Positions 1-9,021 of a stretch of DNA of 64,000 bases are shown in pieces. How positions within the stretch are numbered: position 1 is the stretch's first letter; each line of letters opens with the position of its first letter. Made by a program: the position numbers and the translations under genes. The notes below the pieces were generated by a model, which made no database searches, was not told the DNA's origin, and worked only from the letters and a program-made list of their open reading frames with translations. The DNA comes from Streptomyces globosus (GTDB lineage: Bacteria; Actinomycetota; Actinomycetes; Streptomycetales; Streptomycetaceae), in contig NZ_CP030862.1 of assembly GCF_003325375.1 (NCBI RefSeq), forward strand, positions 2,421,501-2,485,500. The letters run 5' to 3'.

Positions 1-3000
1 CAGGGGTGCTCTGAGCGGAGCCCTTGGGACGCGCGCTCGGCGCACCCGGCCGCGTCGGAGCCGGAGCAGGAGCCGGGGCTGGCACGGCGTCGCCGCCGAA
101 GCGCTGCGGTGCAGCCTGCTGGTTGCCGTCCTGTGGGCTCTGCGCACCCTGGGAGCCCGCGCCGAACTGGGTCGGACGCGCGCTGGGCGCACCCGGCCGC
201 GTCGGAGCCGGAGCAGGAGCCGGGGCAGGCACGGCGTCGCCGCCGAAGCGCTGCGGTGCAGCCTGCTGGTTGCCGTCCTGTGGGCTCTGCGCGCCCTGGG
301 AGCCCGCGCCGAACTGCGTCGGTCCCGCCTGACCGGCGACAGCCCCACGGGCTCCGCTGGTCGGGAAAGAACCAGCGCCGTTGGCGCCGCTCTCGCCCTG
401 AGCACCACCACGAGGACTCGACGGGTCCGTCGACGAGGAAAGTACCTCACCTTGGATGACCTTGTGGCCGTCCGCGGTGTACCCGAGGTTCGACAGGCCA
501 CCCTGGGCGCTCAGACCCTGCGCCGTCTGCTTGTCCGAGCGCGAGCTGCCCGCTCCGCCACTCGTCAGCTGCAGCGGACCACCCTTGTCAGCCGGTCCGT
601 CGCGACCGGGCGTGCCCAGACCACCGGCGGGACCGGTGCCGCCCGGCAGAGCCTTGACGCCGTCACTGCCGCCGCCGGAGCCACTACCACCAGGACCACC
701 ATCCAGCACTGGACTGTCCGGTCCATCCGGACCATCGTGCCCGCCGCCCTCGAGGGCCAGCTGCTGCTTACCGGACGTCAACTCCGTGGCGCCACCGTTC
801 GTGCCGCCGGCGTTCGTCGACGCCGTCTTGCCCGTGGGCTTGCCCCCGCTCGGGGACGCCGGACCGCTGGTCTTGCTGTCGAACCCGTTGGCGAGCTTGT
901 TCCCCATGGCCATACCCGCGCCAGACCCCACACCCGCGGCCAGAGACGGCATCAGCCCACCCTTGTCCGGCTTCGGCGTGCTGTTCGTCTCGAGGAACTT
1001 GTCCACGAGCTTGGTGACCACCTCGTCCATCGCCTGCAGCACAGTCTTGCGCACCCGTAGCAGGGCGAAGGTGATGCCTATGATCACCAGCGAGGAGATC
1101 AGGGTCAGGACCACCACGATGATCCCGCCGAGCGTGGGGCTGCCCCACAGGCCACCCGGGCTCATGAAGCTCGACACGGGGCCGGCCATGATGTCCGGGA
1201 CCGAGATCAGGAATTCCGAGACGAACTGGTAGACGAACAGCGTGACGAGGACTTCCATGATCATTGCCGTGGAGTACACGATCACTTTGGCGATCGCCTG
1301 CAGGGCGCCCAGCGTCGCGAACGGTACGGCGGCCACCAGGCCGAAGGTCCGCTTGACCGCCCCGGCCAGCATGCCGATGGCGTACCAGAAGCCGAGCAGG
1401 ACGATGGAGCCCAGGACCGTGGCCGCGTTGCTCCAGTACATGAACTTCGCCGGCCCCGTGCCCACCTGGCTGACGGCCATGTGGTTCTCGCGGGTGAACC
1501 CACTGGTGGCGTTGTTCGATGAGTACATGGCCAGTGAGCCGGGGTTGAACCCGGTGTTGAGGTAGTTGTACGCCGCCAGGGGAGACAGGTTGCATGAGGA
1601 GGGTGTCCTGCCCACCGTGAAGCCACAGCCAGCCTTCGTCCCCGTCGTGGTGAAGACCGTCGAATCCTTACCGGGATGAGAGGAGGTCAAGCCCGTGCCG
1701 TCGGTCGAGATCACCGGGTGATCGACCGGCTTCGGCCCGTTTTCCTCACCGAACTCCGCCACGTCGCCGTAGCTTTTCTTGTCGACGAACCAGCGCTTCT
1801 TGGTATCCGCGCTCTCGTCCAGTTGCGTGATCGAGGTCTTGATCCCCGACTCGAAGTCCGAGGCTGCGATCTCGTTGCTCGCGATGTACTTGCCGATGAT
1901 CCCGAAGGTCGAGAACACCGCTTTGAAGTCGTCCGAGGCACGGCCTCCGACGGAGACGGTGCCGTCCTTCCAAGCCGACTCGGCGTCTTTGGCCTTCGTC
2001 CCGATGTTGATGCCGTTGAACGTCGCCCCGTGGGACTGCTTGTTGATCGCCAGCGCACTCGTGCGCACAGACATCATCGCGTCCGGGCTGGCCTGGCCAT
2101 CGTTCCAGGAAACAGTGGCCTGGTCCGGAATCCCCAGGCGGTCGTTCATCATCCACGCCTCGAAGTCGACGTAAGTGCTCAGCACGACGCGCGTCGGGCC
2201 GGCGTGTTGACCGAGAACGGAGTCGTCGAACTTTCCGAGCACGCTGGAGTACATCGACCCGACGAGTGGCAGGCCGACGCCGATGAAGACGACGCGCACG
2301 ACGAGCTTCTTGATCGCCGAGCCTCGGTCCATCTTCTTGAACATGACCAGGCCGATGAGCAGGAAGCCGATGAAGATCGGCACGAGCGCCTGCCACGAGA
2401 TGTCGACGAGCAAGCCGTACCAGCCGCTGATCCAGTGCTGCAGACCCGCGAGGGCGCCGCCTCCGGTAGCGCCTCCCGTCATGCCCTCGGCAAAAGTCGG
2501 ATTCACCGCCGCGACCGCGTTGTAGAACCACAGGAAGGGGTTGACGAGTTTCAGGAACTGGATGATGACGTAGAACAGCGTGCCGACCGCCAGCGCCAGG
2601 GCGTAGAGGACCCAGATGATCGACCCCCCGATCACGCTCACGATCTGGCCGCCGATGCCCGAGGACATCGTGTCCAGGCCGAGATCGTTGTTGGCCGCCC
2701 CGAAGTGCGCGTAGTCGAGCATGCCCGCGTACTTGGCGTTGCCCTTGTCATCCTTCGCGGCCAGGGTCTCGTAGGTGACGGTCTGCGAGGAGCCCGACAC
2801 CTCGGCGAAGAACCAGCCCACGATGTTGCCCAGGCTGAACTCCGGGTCGGCGTAGCCGAGAATGGAACCGCCCGAGGCCGGGCTGGACGTGACCGGCTTC
2901 CAGTTCTCGTGCATGCCCTTGTCGTTCTGCGGCGAGTTCTTCTCGCTGAAGTACGAGCTCGCGTTCGAGGCCAGCTGGTAGAGGCTGTAGTTGTCGCGCT

Positions 3001-3175
3001 CCTTCTTGTCGTCGGCAGACGCCGGCGAAGACGTCGCCATCATGAAGACCGGCACGAGCAGCGCCGCCAGGAGCATGAGGGCGAGCCCGCGCGCGGGCCT
3101 GCCCGGGCGGACTGCGCCCACGCTGTGGCCGGCCCGGGCACGCAGCCTCGCCACCGCCGTGATCGTCCGGTTCAT
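1..3175 (-). CDS. VirB6/TrbL-like polytopic membrane protein of a type IV secretion system (3' end beyond window)
   Basis: The open frame starts at ATG 3175 and runs off the left edge with no stop, giving at least 1058 residues. The N terminus is a long Arg-rich signal-like leader followed by a hydrophobic stretch ending in ASA near residue 53. Several strongly hydrophobic blocks follow, with large extracytoplasmic-looking loops between them. A soluble, low-complexity tail rich in Gly, Ser, Pro and Gln fills roughly the last 350 residues. Many membrane segments followed by a long hydrophilic tail is the usual shape of VirB6/TrbL-type channel proteins, and a VirB4-like and a PrgI-like gene lie directly upstream on the same strand. 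The tail contains a 147-bp tandem repeat. The assignment rests on topology and neighbours, not on a sequence signature. Confidence 0.7.
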   Translation of the reverse strand, partial: MNRTITAVARLRARAGHSVGAVRPGRPARGLALMLLAALLVPVFMMATSSPASADDKKERDNYSLYQLASNASSYFSEKNSPQNDKGMHENWKPVTSSPASGGSILGYADPEFSLGNIVGWFFAEVSGSSQTVTYETLAAKDDKGNAKYAGMLDYAHFGAANNDLGLDTMSSGIGGQIVSVIGGSIIWVLYALALAVGTLFYVIIQFLKLVNPFLWFYNAVAAVNPTFAEGMTGGATGGGALAGLQHWISGWYGLLVDISWQALVPIFIGFLLIGLVMFKKMDRGSAIKKLVVRVVFIGVGLPLVGSMYSSVLGKFDDSVLGQHAGPTRVVLSTYVDFEAWMMNDRLGIPDQATVSWNDGQASPDAMMSVRTSALAINKQSHGATFNGINIGTKAKDAESAWKDGTVSVGGRASDDFKAVFSTFGIIGKYIASNEIAASDFESGIKTSITQLDESADTKKRWFVDKKSYGDVAEFGEENGPKPVDHPVISTDGTGLTSSHPGKDSTVFTTTGTKAGCGFTVGRTPSSCNLSPLAAYNYLNTGFNPGSLAMYSSNNATSGFTRENHMAVSQVGTGPAKFMYWSNAATVLGSIVLLGFWYAIGMLAGAVKRTFGLVAAVPFATLGALQAIAKVIVYSTAMIMEVLVTLFVYQFVSEFLISVPDIMAGPVSSFMSPGGLWGSPTLGGIIVVVLTLISSLVIIGITFALLRVRKTVLQAMDEVVTKLVDKFLETNSTPKPDKGGLMPSLAAGVGSGAGMAMGNKLANGFDSKTSGPASPSGGKPTGKTASTNAGGTNGGATELTSGKQQLALEGGGHDGPDGPDSPVLDGGPGGSGSGGGSDGVKALPGGTGPAGGLGTPGRDGPADKGGPLQLTSGGAGSSRSDKQTAQGLSAQGGLSNLGYTADGHKVIQGEVLSSSTDPSSPRGGAQGESGANGAGSFPTSGARGAVAGQAGPTQFGAGSQGAQSPQDGNQQAAPQRFGGDAVPAPAPAPAPTRPGAPSARPTQFGAGSQGAQSPQDGNQQAAPQRFGGDAVPAPAPAPAPTRPGAPSARPKGSAQSTP
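28..321 (-). repeat. Two tandem copies of a 147-bp repeat inside the VirB6-like tail
   Basis: Positions 28-174 and 175-321 are nearly identical, with a handful of base changes. The period is 49 codons, so copy-number changes keep the reading frame. The repeat encodes a Pro/Ala/Gln-rich segment containing PTQFGAGSQGAQSPQDG. Confidence 0.9.
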
Positions 3176-3219
3176 GCTCTCTCCTCTGCTCCTCGTCCTC
3201 GTCTCAGTGCCGACCTCGC

Positions 3220-5520
3220 TCATGTCTTTTCCAGCTTCTTGGGCCTGGGCCTTGTTGCCGGTCGCCTTGTCTTGTCCTCGGGCCGCTGCAGGCGCTTGCC
3301 GTCGCTGCGCTTGATCGCGTCAGCCTGGCCCGCGTCGGCCCCACCGCCGTCGCCCTCGCTGTGCTTCCGGATGCTGGTGAGGTTCGCGCCCGGCGTCGGC
3401 TTGTCGTGCATGATCGAGTCCATCCGCGCCGTCTCTTCCGCCTTGGCCGCCTCCAGTCGGACCTGCCTGCGTTGGGCCTCGCGGTAGGGGTTGATCCCCA
3501 GGGCCAAATCCAGGTGGAAGACCACGTTGGAGACGCCCCGGCGCAGGTACGTGAGGTTCTCGTCCTTGGTCGTGATGAGTCGGGCGAGATCCGGCGGGAT
3601 CCGCTGGTGCAACTGCTTCTGGTACTCCGCCACCGTTTTGTCGCGCATCGGGCCGAAGAGCGTGTAGTCCGCAGCGTCGAACTTGTTGAAGTCGCTGTCG
3701 GCCAGCATCCTGTCGACGTCGTTGTAGCTGTAGACCACCCGGCCGCCGCGTTCGTGCATGTGGTCGAACTGGTCCTTGAGGTACTTCTTCACCCGGTCGT
3801 CGATGTGCTCGGTGCCGTGGATGATCACTGTGTCGCCGATTCCCAGCTTGCCGACGGCGAAGCCGACGATGTTCACCAGCTGCGCCATCGCCACGCCCTT
3901 GCCGCGGCGCATGAGCCGCGAGAAGTCGTAGACCACGCGCCGCGAATCCCGGACCCCGTCCACGGCCGAGGCCGTGTGGTTGTTGAACAGGTCGCCGTTG
4001 GTGCTCAGCATCGCGTTGGCGATGCCTCTGAGTACGTTGTAGGCGCGCAGCTGGTCCGGGTCGGTCTTGCTGGAGTTCAACAGCGCCTTGTGCGCGGTCG
4101 CCAGGTAGGAGACGAACATCTGAAGACGCGGCACCTGGGTGTGCGGGATGTTCACCACGCGCAGGCGGTTGCGCTGCTCCTTGGCGTTGTGCCGCCACAT
4201 GCCCTGCTCGATGTAGAAGTCCGTGGCCGTGTCTTCGAGGGCGCTGCGGATGATCGAGCCGACGGCACCGTCGGTGCTCTCGTAGAGCTGCTCGAACATC
4301 AGCTTGAGTTTCTCCATCTGAGCGGAGAAGACCGTCAGCTCGTCCTCCTCCTCGCCGAACATTTCGAACATGTTCACGTCACCCTGGTTCAGGTCCACGC
4401 GCGAGGTGAGCCGCTCGAACTTCGGGCCGAGCTTGTCGAGGTTCGCCCCGTCAAGGACGAGGTGGACGACCTGGCCGTTGTTCAGCAGCGTCGCTTGCGA
4501 GATCTTCGAGCACCACATGTTGGCCACCCGCTGGCGGTCGAGGTACTCGCTGAGGGTGGCGTCGGCGACGATCACGTGGTGGGCGTAGGCGTTCACGTCC
4601 ATGAGCACGGCGCTGTTGTTGACGTCGCCGACCATGTAGCCGACGTACTCGCCGCCCTTGTCGTTGAGGCCGTTGGTCACCAGTGAGTACGAGCCGGCCA
4701 GCTCGGTCGAGGTGAAGTGGAAGCCCTTGCCCTTCTTCTTCTCGTTGTTCTTCCACAGGCCCGAGAGCTCCTGGCGCTGTTCGCCGGCGTAGGGCGCAGC
4801 CTTCAGCGTGCCGAAGCGGTCGATGTACAGGCGCGTGACCCGGTCGATCGTGTCGTCCAGGGTCACCAGATCCGGTGCCTTGAGAAAGAGCCGGTTGTGC
4901 ACCGAGAGGTAGCTCGCGCCGTCTTGGAGCTCTCCGATCGTGACCCCGAGGTCACCGGAGATCTTCGCGGCCTTGCGCCTGGAGGAGGTTGTGCCCGTCT
5001 CCTCCTGCTCGTTGGCATCGAGCCGTTCCAGCTTCTCGGACTGTTTCGTATAGGAGTCGATCCACTTGTCGTCCATCCGCTTGACCTGCTCAAGCACGAC
5101 CGCGGTGACCCGCTCGTCCAGACCGTCCGGGATCCGATCGATGCCCCAGAAGGCGGCGAAGTTGTCGTGCGCGGCGTCGTCGTGGAAGTACGCCAGGATG
5201 CAGGCGACCGAGCCGTCGACCTCGAAGTAGTCGGAGCGGAAGAGGTACTTCTCCTTGGGCTTCAGCGCGAGCAGATGCGGATAGGCGTCGAATGCACCCT
5301 GGAGGTGCTTCACCTCACGGCGGCGCTGCCACCAGTTCTTCTTCGGCTCGGCGGTTTCGTCGGCCACGCCGTGAGCTGTTGCAGTGGTCTGCACGCCCTC
5401 ATCCTGAGCAGCGTCGTCCGCGGGCAGATCACCGACCGGAAGCTCCCGGCTCTCATTCGTCTCGTCAGGCTTCTTTCCCGGGACGCCGAGCTGTGCCCGG
5501 ACTTTCGTCATCAGCGCCAT
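3220..5520 (-). CDS. VirB4-like conjugation protein with degenerate ATPase motifs
   Basis: This gene encodes 766 aa, starting at ATG 5520 with AAGGA four bases upstream. The order of elements fits a VirB4/TraE-type ATPase. The line AHHVIVADATLSEYLD sits where VirB4 proteins have H-L-I-x-G-x-T-G-x-G-K-S. VHLVLDGANLDKLG follows, where the 'iDp-geY' strand belongs, and GDTVIIHGTEHIDD sits where Walker B DE is expected. No GK[ST] P-loop and no DE pair are present, so it probably does not hydrolyse ATP. It lies 44 bp downstream of the PrgI-like gene, a standard VirB3-VirB4 neighbourhood. The family call is an inference from motif order and context; the absence of the motifs is read directly. Confidence 0.6.
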   Translation of the reverse strand: MALMTKVRAQLGVPGKKPDETNESRELPVGDLPADDAAQDEGVQTTATAHGVADETAEPKKNWWQRRREVKHLQGAFDAYPHLLALKPKEKYLFRSDYFEVDGSVACILAYFHDDAAHDNFAAFWGIDRIPDGLDERVTAVVLEQVKRMDDKWIDSYTKQSEKLERLDANEQEETGTTSSRRKAAKISGDLGVTIGELQDGASYLSVHNRLFLKAPDLVTLDDTIDRVTRLYIDRFGTLKAAPYAGEQRQELSGLWKNNEKKKGKGFHFTSTELAGSYSLVTNGLNDKGGEYVGYMVGDVNNSAVLMDVNAYAHHVIVADATLSEYLDRQRVANMWCSKISQATLLNNGQVVHLVLDGANLDKLGPKFERLTSRVDLNQGDVNMFEMFGEEEDELTVFSAQMEKLKLMFEQLYESTDGAVGSIIRSALEDTATDFYIEQGMWRHNAKEQRNRLRVVNIPHTQVPRLQMFVSYLATAHKALLNSSKTDPDQLRAYNVLRGIANAMLSTNGDLFNNHTASAVDGVRDSRRVVYDFSRLMRRGKGVAMAQLVNIVGFAVGKLGIGDTVIIHGTEHIDDRVKKYLKDQFDHMHERGGRVVYSYNDVDRMLADSDFNKFDAADYTLFGPMRDKTVAEYQKQLHQRIPPDLARLITTKDENLTYLRRGVSNVVFHLDLALGINPYREAQRRQVRLEAAKAEETARMDSIMHDKPTPGANLTSIRKHSEGDGGGADAGQADAIKRSDGKRLQRPEDKTRRPATRPRPKKLEKT

Positions 5521-5565
5521 GGTGTCCTTCGTTCGTTCCTCGTCGTGTGGGTCGGCCTGGCGCTG

Positions 5566-6465
5566 TCAGTTCAGCGACGTCTTGAGATCGCGCAGTTCGT
5601 CGTCGATGCCCTGGTAGAAGACCCGCAGCATCGTCTCGACCTCCTCGCGGTCGAGCATCGTGGCTTCCTTGATCATGAGGGTGGAGCCGCCGACCTCGGC
5701 CTGGAGGACTTGGTGTCCCTTGCGCAGTGCGTCGGTGTTCTTGCCCTTGAGCAGCAGGTACTGGTGGATCGAGGGGAACTTGCCGCCCACGTGCTGCGTG
5801 AGGATGTCGTACTGCTCGTTCTGCAGCTCGATCAGATCGGGGTCACGGAGCTGAAGGGCCTGGTTGCGCCGCTCCAGGTTCGCCACCTGGTGGTAGATCC
5901 GCTGCGGCTCCTTCGTCGTGATGAAGCTGTGCTCGCACGTCGTTTCGACCTTGCGCCAGAAGGAGTCGACCCGGTCGAGGATCCCGATCCGGTCCTCGTC
6001 GAAGAGCAGATAGCTCGCTGAGCCGACGACCAGGTAGACCCGGCCTTCGCCGCCGTCGGAGAAACGGATCAGCCCGTCCTCGTCGATCCCGTCGATGCCG
6101 ACGATCGAGTAGAAGTCCGTGGGGTTCGAGCTGCGACGGGTGAAGACGTGGCGGGCGCTGCGGGGCAGGTAGGCAAGGAAGGCCGGCACCCGCATGATGC
6201 GCAGCTCCTTCGTCTTCATCAGCCCGCCGAAGTAGGCGATCGCCGCCAGTCCCCAGAGGACGAAGAACGTGATGGCGACTGGGCCCGAGCTCGCGACGAA
6301 CGTCGACGTGCTGAACCACAACAGGGCGAGGATGCCGCCACCGAAGAAGAGCAGTTGCTTGATCGGGGAGGGCTTCGCCGCCCAGCCGCCCTTGCTGAGC
6401 GTGATCTCGTGATCCAGAAAGCTCCTGTTCAGCGAGCTTGGCACCTTGTAGGACAGCTTCGCCAT
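5566..6465 (-). CDS. PrgI/VirB3-like inner-membrane protein
   Basis: 299 aa from ATG 6465, which has GGGAG six bases upstream. A longer frame to 6669 exists, but its extra 68 residues look non-coding. Two membrane segments lie near residues 28-48 and 53-73, followed by a soluble domain of about 220 residues. PrgI proteins in Gram-positive transfer systems have two N-terminal membrane spans and sit next to a VirB4 ATPase, as here. The soluble part (ERRNQALQLRDPDLIELQNEQ and surroundings) may correspond to the N-terminal domain of VirB4, which would explain why the neighbouring protein looks incomplete. It is the first gene of an apparent PrgI-VirB4-VirB6 operon. Confidence 0.6.
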   Translation of the reverse strand: MAKLSYKVPSSLNRSFLDHEITLSKGGWAAKPSPIKQLLFFGGGILALLWFSTSTFVASSGPVAITFFVLWGLAAIAYFGGLMKTKELRIMRVPAFLAYLPRSARHVFTRRSSNPTDFYSIVGIDGIDEDGLIRFSDGGEGRVYLVVGSASYLLFDEDRIGILDRVDSFWRKVETTCEHSFITTKEPQRIYHQVANLERRNQALQLRDPDLIELQNEQYDILTQHVGGKFPSIHQYLLLKGKNTDALRKGHQVLQAEVGGSTLMIKEATMLDREEVETMLRVFYQGIDDELRDLKTSLN

Positions 6466-6542
6466 GAATCTCCCATCCCCCTGCCACCGCAATGGCCATT
6501 GCTCGACCTGTCGAGAAGCCTTCATATGTGAGGCGCGCGAAT

Positions 6543-6595
6543 GGCATCCTATCTTAGGCGAGTCATTCGAAACGAGAGTGAAAGGGAGTCGGTTG
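6543..6595 (-). promoter_or_regulatory. Promoter and operator-like repeats ahead of the PrgI-VirB4-VirB6 operon
   Basis: Read on the minus strand there is a GATAGGAT block (a TANNNT -10 box TAGGAT at 6547-6552). On the plus strand two 11-bp units ending in GAAA (GTCATTCGAAA and CGAGAGTGAAA) lie directly beside it. The same TYGAAA units with 11-bp spacing precede the RNA polymerase gene, and the TATCTTA..CGAGT..CATTC layout recurs before the lipoprotein gene at 10377. A shared plasmid regulator is inferred. Confidence 0.45.
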
Positions 6596-6861
6596 GCTGT
6601 TTGGGTCGAGTCTGACTGGCGGGTCCGAGTCATCGAGTGTTGTTTGAACGGCTGACAGATCAGTCGCACCGCGGAAGCGGTGGCGCTCAGTCCATCGCTT
6701 CCGCCGCGAGGCGCGGAACGTCGTCGCCCAGGCCGAGCACGGCCAGCGCATCGGCGGAGCCGTACTGGTCGAGGCCTTCCTGACGAACCGACATCCCGTC
6801 GAGGACTGCCGGCTCAGAGTGCCGAGGGGGGGCGTGCCCGGCGCCGCACAGCGTCTCCTTG

Positions 6862-6897
6862 ACCGGACCGGACCGGACCGGACCGGACCGGACCGGA
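6862..6897. repeat. Short 5-bp tandem repeat (GACCG)
   Basis: About seven consecutive GACCG units lie in the gene-free stretch 6466-6989. Apart from this repeat, the promoter elements and the hairpin next to 6990, I see nothing coding there. Confidence 0.8.
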
Positions 6898-6934
6898 AAC
6901 GACCGGACGCCTCCTGTCGTGAAATGGCAGCAGC

Positions 6935-6968
6935 GGGAGCGGGCCCCGAGGTCCGGGCCCCGCTCCCA
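6935..6968 (-). terminator. Strong GC hairpin downstream of the topoisomerase-repeat gene
   Basis: The inverted repeat GGGAGCGGG ... CCCGCTCCC, with further internal pairing, lies 21 bp beyond the stop at 6990 on the minus strand. There is no T-run, as is usual for Streptomyces hairpin terminators. Confidence 0.6.
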
Positions 6969-6989
6969 CGCGGCACTACCCGGCCGCCA

Positions 6990-7640
6990 TCAACCGAACG
7001 ACGGGACGATCTTCTTCTTGCCGCCCTGTTTCTTCCACGAGATGCGGGCGTCGAAGGTCTTGCCCTTGGCCGAGACGAAACCCGTGCCCTGGATGGTCTT
7101 ACCGGCCGCCAGGTCCTTGCGCTGCGCATCGGTGAAGGTCACCTGGCACCAGGACCGCGGTGGCTCGTCGTCGGAGCCGAAATCAGGGATGATCTTCCTG
7201 GCCTGCGCGTCCCAGGTGACCTTGCAACCGAAGGTCTTGCGAGTCCGCGCGCTGACGAAGTCGTCGATTTCCAGCGCTTGGCCCGCCAGCAGCGCCGCGA
7301 CCTCCGCCGGCGTGAACGTCCGGCCAGACCACTTCGTCGGCTTGTCCGGCACCTCCAGCCGGAACCCGACGAACTTGCGACCCCTGAAGGTGCCCACGCC
7401 GAGCGCACCGGTGGCCGGGAAGGGCTTGTTCTCCTTCGACCTCGCCTCGAACGAGATCGTTTCGCCCGCGAGCAGCTTTGCCACCTCGTCATCGCTGAAC
7501 TCGTGGCCCGACCAGACCTTCTTGAAGACGACCCTCTTCGGGCCACCTGGAGCGGCCTGCCACACGCCCTCGGCGCGGGCGGCGCCGAGCTGGTCTTCCA
7601 GGCCCAGCTCGGCGCGCATGGTTGATGCGTTCTTCGTCAT
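6990..7640 (-). CDS. Protein built of three topoisomerase-C-terminal-type repeats
   Basis: 216 aa; ATG 7640 overlaps the stop of the upstream small gene as ATGA, so translation is coupled. Three copies of one pattern are visible: WSGHEFSDDEVAKLLAGETI, WSGRTFTPAEVAALLAGQAL and CQVTFTDAQRKDLAAGKTI. Each is followed by a hydrophobic/charged run ending near 'GRKFVGF', 'RKTFGCKVTW' or 'GKTFDARISW'. This F-T/S-x-x-E-x-x-x-L-L-x-G-K layout resembles the repeats at the C-terminal end of type IA topoisomerases and in DUF3945-like proteins, where they bind single-stranded DNA. No catalytic topoisomerase domain is present. Its place in a transfer operon suggests a DNA-handling accessory role. Confidence 0.55.
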   Translation of the reverse strand: MTKNASTMRAELGLEDQLGAARAEGVWQAAPGGPKRVVFKKVWSGHEFSDDEVAKLLAGETISFEARSKENKPFPATGALGVGTFRGRKFVGFRLEVPDKPTKWSGRTFTPAEVAALLAGQALEIDDFVSARTRKTFGCKVTWDAQARKIIPDFGSDDEPPRSWCQVTFTDAQRKDLAAGKTIQGTGFVSAKGKTFDARISWKKQGGKKKIVPSFG

Positions 7641-7924
7641 CGTGGCGAGCTCATTTCGCCGGCTTGCGCCGGCCTGAGCTTCCGGCCCTTCTCGGTCGTC
7701 AGCGGGTACTTCGCCTTGTCGCTGGGGCCCAGCCCGGCCTTGCCGTACTTGCGCTCGACTTCGTCCAGCGACGAGGGAACCCCCGGACCCGGACCCGGAC
7801 CTCGGGGCGCGAGGCCGGCGCGGCCATGCCCGCACACCCGGGTCCTGGACACAGAGACCTGACAACCCCACGCCCTGCCGCGCTGACGGACGGAAGAGGG
7901 CTTCTCCTTGCTCCTCGCGGTCAT
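7637..7924 (-). CDS. Small basic protein between coupled transfer genes
   Basis: 95 aa. The ATG at 7924 overlaps the upstream stop, and its own stop overlaps the next start, both as ATGA. This double coupling is the main evidence that it is real. The C-terminal half has a conserved-looking core (SLDEVERKYGKAGLGPSDKA) after a Gly/Pro-rich, Arg-rich first half. I do not recognise the family. Confidence 0.6.
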   Translation of the reverse strand: MTARSKEKPSSVRQRGRAWGCQVSVSRTRVCGHGRAGLAPRGPGPGPGVPSSLDEVERKYGKAGLGPSDKAKYPLTTEKGRKLRPAQAGEMSSPR

Positions 7925-9021
7925 CGGATCGGCCGCCCTTCCCGCTCGCGTTCGAGCCTCGACTGCTTCCTGGTCGCCTCACGGGCCATGTCCCGGAGAT
8001 GGATCGCCTCCTTGTGTGTGATCGGCGCGTCATGAAGGTTGTGCGAGCCCCGCAGGAAGTTCTCCGTGCGGTCGGCGATGGAGTATGCGAGCGCCTGCTC
8101 GATCACCGCGCTGGTCTGGCGCACCTCGTCCAGCTCGTCGCGCACCTTGCGCAACAGCCCGTCCCGCTCGCGTTCGACAGCCTCGATGCTCATCAACCGT
8201 GTCAACACGCTGCCCAGCAGCGGGTCGCGGGAGCGGAACAGTTCCACGGCGCGCTCGGTGGCGGGATCGGCATCAAGGCGCAGGTCGAGCTGTGCCAACA
8301 GGAACGCCATCACCAGCGTGCCCTGGCTCAGCCGCCGGCTGAACTCCCGAGCGGCGCTGTCGCTCACGCCCAGCTCACGGACCGCGGCTGCTCGCAGCTG
8401 CTCCCGGAGCGCGTTCATGACGCTCTCGGGCAGCGCCTTGATGTGAGGCTGGCTCTGCATGCCGACGAGCCGGAAGCCGGACTGGGGGAGCGTGGCGGTC
8501 TCGGCTGTGCTGCCCGAGCCCCTCTTCGAGGGCGCGCTCTGCGCGGCGCGCCGATCACCGGTGAACTGCAGCGATCCGGGCCCCACCTGCTCGGGCTCGT
8601 CCGGTGGGGCGATGTCGTCGGCCGCAGGGCCCGCCGGCACACCGCCCGGGAGCACCCCGTCAGCGGTGTTCTGCCCGCCGCCGGCGCCACCGCGCTGATG
8701 GGATCTGCCGGCGCGTTCGGAGTTGCCGACGTCGGGCTCGCGGTCCTGCTCCAGGTTCGGGCGATCCGTTCCGGCTTCCCCGTCGAGGTCAGCCCGCGGA
8801 CCTTCGACCCCGAGTTGAGAGTCGGTGGCCCCGGTCTCATCGAACCGCACCTCCGGCTCGGGTGTTGGCGCCGCAGGCCCAGGCCGTGCGGCCTGAGCCT
8901 GGACGCGCTTCAACTCCTCGCTTCCACCCCGCCGGTAGGCGTCGAGGAAGGACGTGTCCACATCCATCACCTCGTCGGTGGGCGTGGCCGCCTCCAGCAT
9001 CTCTGCGAAGTCCCGGCTCAT
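7921..9021 (-). CDS. Conjugation-operon protein of unknown function, disordered N half and helical C half
   Basis: 366 aa; ATG 9021 overlaps the stop of the MobC-like gene (ATGA). Residues about 35-170 are rich in Gly, Pro, Glu and Asp and look unstructured. From about residue 185 on the chain is strongly helical (SVMNALREQLRAAAVRELGV and EAVERERDGLLRKVRDELDE). No catalytic motif is seen. Coupling to a relaxosome gene upstream and two small genes downstream points to DNA processing or relaxosome-channel contact, but this is inference. Confidence 0.65.
   Translation of the reverse strand: MSRDFAEMLEAATPTDEVMDVDTSFLDAYRRGGSEELKRVQAQAARPGPAAPTPEPEVRFDETGATDSQLGVEGPRADLDGEAGTDRPNLEQDREPDVGNSERAGRSHQRGGAGGGQNTADGVLPGGVPAGPAADDIAPPDEPEQVGPGSLQFTGDRRAAQSAPSKRGSGSTAETATLPQSGFRLVGMQSQPHIKALPESVMNALREQLRAAAVRELGVSDSAAREFSRRLSQGTLVMAFLLAQLDLRLDADPATERAVELFRSRDPLLGSVLTRLMSIEAVERERDGLLRKVRDELDEVRQTSAVIEQALAYSIADRTENFLRGSHNLHDAPITHKEAIHLRDMAREATRKQSRLEREREGRPIR

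Noticed and set aside
768-1626. Long minus-strand frames overlapping the VirB6-like gene
   Set aside because: They are Arg/Gly/Pro-rich shadows in other frames of the same strand; the VirB6-like frame has the membrane segments and codon pattern.
6862-6897. GACCG repeat as a regulatory array
   Set aside because: A simple 5-bp tandem repeat with no relation to a promoter; slippage explains it.
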